Shown here piece after piece: positions 58,046 to 64,000 of a DNA stretch of 64,000 nucleotides. The notes under the pieces were generated by a model, which worked only from the letters and a program-made list of their open reading frames with translations, made no database searches and was not told the origin of the DNA. The stretch comes from Cadophora sp. MPI-SDFR-AT-0126 (lineage: Eukaryota > Ascomycota > Leotiomycetes > Helotiales > Ploettnerulaceae), in NCBI GenBank assembly GCA_020747065.1, contig JAGMVK010000003.1, positions 62,001 to 126,000 of the forward strand, written 5' to 3'. The position numbers were made by a program, and so were the translations under genes. The first letter of the stretch is position 1. The number at the start of each line of letters is the position of its first letter.

Positions 58046-59728
58046 TCAAAATCCGTCCAACAACCTTGTCTTCTCCGCCACAACCCCTTGCAACGCTTGA
58101 GCATCCAATCCTAAAGCCTCTAGAATAGTAGGAGCTACCTGAGCTGTTGAGACACGATGATCATATACAGTCTTTTTCAGTCCAGGATTACTGACAAAAC
58201 ATGCTACTTTCCTATCATCATCGCTGAGGCCTCCGTGCTCAGCAATCTTCGATTTGCTGGTGGTATAGATAATTCCAGTGTCCGGACGAACGATGATATC
58301 AGGAACTGCAGGATCAGTCTTCGGATCACCGTATCCCAAATATGTGAGGCGGTCTCCAGAGATGATGTCTGCAATCTTCAAGGTGTTCCGGTTACGATTC
58401 AGGTTATCAACTGCAGCGTCGGTATCGGCGTGGTTTTGAAGGAAGATGAGGGCAATGTCATCTGTGGTGATAGATTCCACCGGGACTTTGATGATAAGGT
58501 TCAGGAGAGCTGGGTCCACTTTGCCGTAGAGGGTTGGATCAATTGGTGCTTGTCCGTGCTTGCTAGCGACGATAATCAGGGTATCCTCCAGAATGCTCTT
58601 GGCTTTGAGAGCAGCAACAACTTGACCCAATGAAGCGTCGACGAAATCGTAGGCTTTCAGTAGTTGAGGGGTAAAAGCTAGTGTACCTTTCACGTAACCA
58701 TACACCTTCTGCCCCACGGACACAGCCTGAAAGTTTCCACCGAAAAGAGTTGGGATAGTCTTTAGAGGCTCATAGATGGTAGAGTTCACAGGAGTTTTCG
58801 CATTGATCCCTGAGGAAAAGTTAGCCTAGCATCTCAAGAGGCTGTCTTGGAGATTAATCACTTACAATCAAGGAATGCCTTCACATGAAGCTTGTCATAT
58901 GCAATGGTTGAATCAACATCAGCATCGACCGCTGCAATTTCGGGGAAGTATCCGACGCTCAACCCGGCACCTGAAGGTCCTCGGACAATATCGTAAGCCG
59001 GATGTTTATCGGTATATGCTGTCTGATGTCCTGCTGCATGAACGACTTCGAAGGCAGTATTGACCCTGAGACGGGAGTGAGGATAGAGATTCACGCATTT
59101 TTCGCTAACAAGAGTTTGAGGAAGATTGAGAGGATTGATTCCACCAGAGAAGAGCATTGTAGAGTCATAGTCCTTGCTCTCATCGTAGACAACTACTTGA
59201 GTCAGTTGATCCAACGGATGGCTTGCTGAGAACAGACCTTCTGCGCCAGGAGGTCCGGAACAATTCGAACCGGTGGTAGAAAATGGTGGCCAAAAGCTAC
59301 GATCATAAGTGTCTACAACGAGATCAGCTTTGGCACGTGAATTGTGGGATAGTTCAATATTACCATCGTACCAGACACGTGTCGTACGCGGGCTTGATCT
59401 ATTTCTGCTTAGCTTTTGAAAGATTCTAATAGATTGGGGCAGATGAAATTGCACCAATAAACATTAATATAACTTACCCAGTGAAAAGATTCATTGTTCC
59501 TGGAAAAGAATCAGAGGGACCCGAAGTGTATGCGTCGGTGTACTCATAGCCAGTACTAAGCAGGCTAGCAATAGTAGACTCTGGTCTCAGAGCGACATAT
59601 TTCTCGACATCGCTGCTATGAAGTCCATCAATGCTGAAGGCTGCCACATACTTGTAAATTTTGCCGTGGCTCGCAAAGACCTGCTTGCTGAAAGTAGCAG
59701 CAACAAGAATAACGGATTGAAGAAGCAT
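58046..59728 (-). CDS. Secreted type I phosphodiesterase / nucleotide pyrophosphatase family protein
   Basis: Alkaline-phosphatase-superfamily hydrolase (PF01663) expected to cleave phosphodiester or phosphate-ester bonds outside the cell. Exons in transcript order: 59728-59478, 59398-58866, 58809-58046; 515 aa, introns 79 and 56 nt. Signal peptide MLLQSVILVAATFSKQVFAS. The first metal-site Asp lies in AAFSIDGLHSSD; the catalytic Ser/Thr is in SDSFPGTMNLFTG; DKHPAYD and FVDASLGQVVAAL follow. The usual DHG reads VASKHGQAPID and a second metal-site His is in IAEHGGLSDDDR. It ends with TILEALGLDAQAL, typical of the family. The Asp-to-Lys change next to His (KHG) is also common in fungal members as far as I recall. 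Substrate unknown. Confidence 0.88.
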
Positions 59729-61644
59729 GATGAAGAATTTTTAGCACTCAATGGAAACTATTGGGATAGATGGAAGATTGCAATGGCAATTGAAGTGGAT
59801 ATCACTCGGGTTTATACTTGACCTGATGTTCCAAAGGATTTGTCTTCAGCAGCCATGAGGAATATTCCATGGAGGTCATTTCACGGAATGGCGTGCGAAA
59901 AGTGCAATAGCTCTCCATCTCGAAAGCCAAAAGCTTGAAGGTAGCCGCCTTTTAGTAGCTTGCAATTTGAGATTGACTAATGGAAGCGAGGTAGCATGTC
60001 ACTGTTTCTCAGCCCTAGAACAAATACATGTAGGTGCTGTAATTTAAAGAGGCACAAGCGTGGGCCCCGCCCTCTAGCTTCGATTCAATGATCAATCACA
60101 CGTGTAAGGCCGATTAAATGTAATTGGTTATATTATAGCCAATGGAGATTATATATCAGCGCACGGGATGGAATTTGGGTATTCGGAAGACTGACGTGAC
60201 CTCGCAATTGGGATATCGGTCATTGTGCCGCGATAAAGTCACTGGTGACGAATTCAATCTGAAATAATTCGGGGGCATGTCATCTTGTTTTTAATAGTTT
60301 CTTCAAATGCAAGGTTGCTGTCGTACCTGATCGCGTGCCCGACAAAATGGCATCAGCCTTTCATTTTCAACGAGCCTTGAAGACATTTCGACTCGACTTT
60401 CTTGATGTACATAGGCTGGATTACTGCCAGAACCTTACCTCGTTTACAGATTGTTGCTTGAGGGATCTTCAGCATTCACGTAGTGTAGCGCTCGCGGGTT
60501 ATAATTCTGGCAGTACTTTGACGGACAATTCTACGCTTCCATAAGTTTCACTGTAGCCGGCCTTGCACCTGATAAAATCCCGTGACCAAGGAATGTTAGC
60601 CAGAATACCTTGCTATCTTTAGATCGACGAGGTAGCTATGGTATTGTCATCTGGGCACAACCGAGAAGTGTTGCCGAAGCCGAAGGTATGAGAGTATTGG
60701 ATAATTCTTGGGCACTGACGCGCAGCTTTAGGCACTTATCTTTGTTCTTACATTGCTGTCAGTAGTGAAGGACAAAGTCTACACTTCTTCAATTATGCAT
60801 GGGGTGTCAAATTGAGCGACTGAACGACTGCAGCGAGAATAGCTTTCAGGCCGGTTGGTCATCTTTGACGAATTGCTTAGCATGAGACATGGTATGTAAA
60901 GACTCCAGCTTTTGGAGAACACCGAGTCTTCACTACACCACTCAGCACTTTCTATTGTGATAGTAAGGTTCGGTAAACAAATATGCTCGGCTCGGTAGTT
61001 TCTAGCGTCGGCGAAAGCATTCTCCCCCTTGCCCCCCCTCCTGATTCGGCTCTCGGCAGATATTTCCTTGCTTCGCGCTCCACTCTTCACGTTTCACCAA
61101 AGTGTATTAGGTCGTACGGATATAGCTTAGAGGTACTTCGAGAACCAAGTAATTCCTCTCATCTGTTAAACAGACCCATTTCAATCATTCGAGTCAAATC
61201 TTCAATGCAAGCTACATCATTAGGAAGACTGTCTACTCTTCCAGGCACTCGATATGTAAGTGACTTGAGCACTGTACAACTCCGTCTTCCGCAGCTCCAC
61301 CTTCCTTTAGTCTATCGTCCTCTTGGTTTTCTTCGGACCTCATATCTTTCTACAATTTCCGGCCACACTTGCTATCCGTAAGATTGGACCCAGGATTTTC
61401 CTGTCCACCATTGTGTTGATATGGGGGGTGGTAATGACGGTAAGACCATCATGCTCTTGCTTTGGCCCTGACTGACTCGTCGAAGTTTTTTGGATTTGTT
61501 CACGACTGGAAGGCTCTAGTGGCTCTTCGATTACTTCTCGGTGCTCTCGAGGCAGGATGCTTTCCGGGTCAATACTACTTACTCTCCATGTGGTACTTTC
61601 GTTGTAAGCCACGCTCTGTCCCTCCATAAACGCAGACTCTGACC
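59729..61644. other. 1.9-kb region without supported gene
   Basis: Upstream of the phosphodiesterase and of the MFS relic. The N-terminal third of the MFS transporter was looked for here and not found. Frames at 60335-60544, 60779-61090 and 60983-61381 show no domain. Confidence 0.4.
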
Positions 61645-62718
61645 ATGGAGACAGACGATATGCATAAACGATTCTCAATCTGGTACGTCATTGGAGTTCT
61701 AGGTTCCGCCTTCGGGGGTATCTTCGCATTGTTGTTTACACAGATGGGAGGCCTCGCCGGCTATAGAGCATGGCGATGGATCTTTATCATGGAAGGCATC
61801 ATCACTTGTCTGATCGGCATACTTGGCTACATATTCATGGTCGACTTCCCTGAGCGTGCTCATACAGCCTGGAACGTCCTGACCCAAGATGAGGCTGCTT
61901 ACATCATAAGAATCAACAGACAGACAAGATGCTGAAGTCGAGAAGTTTTCTTGGTCGAGGTTCTTGACACCGGCTCTCGATTTCAAAGTCTGGGTATTTG
62001 CCTTGATGTTTTTGTAGGTGAAATACCGCCCTTGGTGCAGATACTCTTGCTAACATTATCTTCAGCTGTGCAACTATCGGCGCTTACTCTGTTGGATTTT
62101 ACTTGCCTTTGATCCTCAAAAGGGAGCTTGGCTTCAGCACAGAAGTTTCACAAGTGCTAAGCTCACCCCCTTATCTATTCGCCAACGTCGTAATGTTCAT
62201 CGAAGGCTGGATCTGCGACCGATACCGGATTAGAGGGTCTTGCGTAATTTTCAATTCTTCCATGTCGATCATCGGACTGTGTCTGATGGCTTACAGGCAC
62301 GTTCCTGGCTCACAATATGTTGGCGTTCTTCTCGTCACAGCTGGATCCAGTGCAAATATCCCGGCGGTGATAGTATACCAGGCGAATAACATCAGGGGCG
62401 CTTGGAAACGAGCGTACTGTAGTTGAGTCTGATCAGATTTGGGGGAACGGGTGGAATCGCTGGATCACTGGTATTCCGCTCTCAGGACGCTCCGAAATAT
62501 CTTCCGGGTATTTATGCTACTATCACGTAAGTCCTCTCACATGATAATTCGATCAAAGGTATAGATCAAACGCTGATCTGAGCGTGATCATCAGGGCAAA
62601 TTGTGTCTCGGTTCTTCTTGTAACGCTACTGAGTGTGTATTTCTATATTTGTAATACGAGTGCGAAGTCAGGAACCCTCGACATTGAAGAACTAGCGGAT
62701 TTTCGATATACTCTTTGA
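61645..62718 (+). pseudogene. MFS transporter (anion:cation symporter / allantoate-permease type), broken
   Basis: Membrane transporter relic. Recognisable blocks in order: HKRFSIWYVIGVLGSAFGGI, YRAWRWIFIMEGIITCLIG, VDFPERAHTAWNVLTQDE, FKVWVFALMFF, CATIGAYSVGFYLPLILKRE, PPYLFANVVMFIEGWICDRY, YVGVLLVTAGSSANIPAVIV, RFGGTGGIAGSLVFRSQD, and the tail IEELADFRYTL. Two typical introns (62014-62065 and 62527-62594) are still recognisable. The first 130-150 residues, including the first transmembrane helices, are missing, and frameshifts lie near 61913 (single extra base) and near 62420. No RIP-like composition here, so decay is by indels. Substrate class is inferred from the WRWIFIMEG and family-like tail only. 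Confidence 0.75.
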
Positions 62719-63300
62719 GGAAGAAGCATCGAGGGTTTAGCTGAGTTCCGGATACAATTGATGTAAGGGAACAGTTCTGACGTTCCCAGCTTCTGTTAGG
62801 CAATGTGAAACGGGTCGTTTAGTATCGAAATCTCGACATTTTTGTCTCTGGACATGAGTTGCTGCAAAAGCCTGAGCAGGAAAGTAAACCTAATCTAACC
62901 TCGCCTAGGCAAGTGAGCTATAGAGGGTGAGCTTGTCACTTACAAAGACGTGACTAGTAAGACTCGCATCTCCAGTTCGATTCAAATCTGCTAGCGAGCA
63001 GGAGATTCTCAGACTGTTGTTTTGATGCCTAGCGAGTGTTCACAGTACGTATCAGATCAACTTGACCCCAAGAAGACTCTCATATAGGCAATTTAGAAAT
63101 TGGAGAGGTAAGAATATGTACATTCAAGATTTGAGTTCGTCAAGAGTTTGCAAACTTAATCAAATGATGTCGATTCTGGACAAGACTAGTGTAAAATAAG
63201 TTGGAATTCTATTTGCATAAAATCTGGACGTTTCAGACTGTTGGAGGAGCAACTCTCACTTGTTTTCTCGTTATTTTTATTTCGTGATTTAACGTCTAAC
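62719..63300. other. Spacer right of MFS relic
   Basis: No gene recognised; ends in a nine-C homopolymer near 63301. Confidence 0.35.
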
Positions 63301-64000
63301 CCCCCCCCTTCCGGCCACCTCGCTTAACCTCACCGCTCTTTATACCACCTAACTTCAATAATTATTTAATATTCTAATATCTAATCGATTTTCTTGAAAT
63401 TTAGAATATGAATTAATAACATTATAAAGCCTTAGTATACTGAATATAACGTTGTGTGCGCCCTTAAAGAAGTAGCAGGTAGTAAGTCCTTACGGAAGGC
63501 ATCGCTTAAGTAGGGTGTTCTAAGGTCTACCCTTATAGACCGCAATGTAATAACATAACTATGTAAGGAAGGTACTAGCTACTTGTAAAAGCTCCCTATA
63601 GTAGTAAAGAATCGATTAACTAATTAGATTTTAATTTAAGAGGCTTTTAGCTATGAAGTTACCTACGCGTAGATACAGGTTTTTAGAGAGAGGCTTCTAG
63701 CCCTCTAAGGAGACTACCGCTTACTTAGAAAACACTAGATAGTACAGTTTTTAGCCCGGAATCCTATTCTTAAGACTAAGAGCTAAATATACGTCGATTC
63801 TATACGTATTAACTGCACTTATTCCAAAGTTATTAGACTATAATTCCAAAAATTAGAGATTCCGGATATTAAGGTAATTCCAGCCTCTTAATAATAGAAT
63901 ATAGACGAAACAGGTATTATAGAAGGTTATAGTCTTAATAGATATATTATAGGAAGTACAGAAAGCCGGAAGGTTCAAGGGAAATAGCTAGGCTTACGTG
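63301..64000. other. TA-rich repeat-derived right edge
   Basis: Composition shifts to the TA-rich, stop-dense style of the 30-41 kb block. No coding motif recognised; probably the left part of another degraded element that continues outside the window. Confidence 0.45.

Noticed and set aside
1..64000. CRISPR array, rRNA operon or bacterial operon structure
   Set aside because: No regularly spaced direct repeats with unique spacers, no rRNA motifs, and genes contain spliceosomal introns.

Overview
This window is a piece of a filamentous ascomycete genome (Pezizomycotina, possibly a leotiomycete; the class is a guess). The evidence is short 43-120 nt spliceosomal introns, fungal-only families (Zn2Cys6 regulator, HET protein, NACHT-ankyrin protein, an asco-laccase ending in DSGL), a TTAGGG-type telomeric motif, and blocks of TA-rich, stop-riddled transposon DNA typical of repeat-induced point mutation (RIP). 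Gene-bearing islands of ordinary composition alternate with these blocks. Exon models were spliced by hand from the sequence and need RNA evidence.

Layout. 1.5-3.2 kb: an apparently intact Zn2Cys6 regulator. 3.5-11.8 kb: a gene graveyard (Sde182/DUF1593-like protein, two conserved fungal proteins of unknown function, a NACHT-ankyrin receptor with stops and frameshifts). 12.1-15.6 kb: a solo LTR, then a piggyBac transposase relic split by a 763-bp TA-flanked inverted-repeat element. 16.1-24.5 kb: two intact secreted oxidases on the minus strand, a 592-aa laccase and a 523-aa FAD-linked oxidase, separated by non-coding DNA with a perfect solo LTR. 25.0-29.2 kb: a 433-bp MITE and a degenerate Helitron RepHel gene whose helicase domain stops exactly at a short TTAGGG tract. 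29.2-41.2 kb: RIP-degraded relics of subtelomeric DUF3505/TLH (RecQ-like) genes, three fragments in two orientations, closed by a solo LTR. 42.6-48.1 kb: a HET protein with an N-terminal acylation signal and a PAQR membrane receptor. 48.6-51.5 kb: a deleted hAT element, a fold-back element and a 59-bp minisatellite. 51.5-59.7 kb: a three-span membrane protein, a secreted carboxylesterase, a GPI-anchored Cys-rich protein and a secreted nucleotide pyrophosphatase-type phosphodiesterase. 61.6-62.7 kb: a broken MFS transporter. The right edge returns to TA-rich repeat DNA.

How it fits together. The intact genes are mostly secreted or cell-surface products plus self/non-self recognition proteins, a usual content for fast-evolving, repeat-flanked fungal regions. 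I see no complete biosynthetic cluster, CRISPR array, tRNA or rRNA. The most unusual signal is the telomere-like tract joining a truncated Helitron to a set of dead subtelomeric helicase genes, which suggests an internalised chromosome end.
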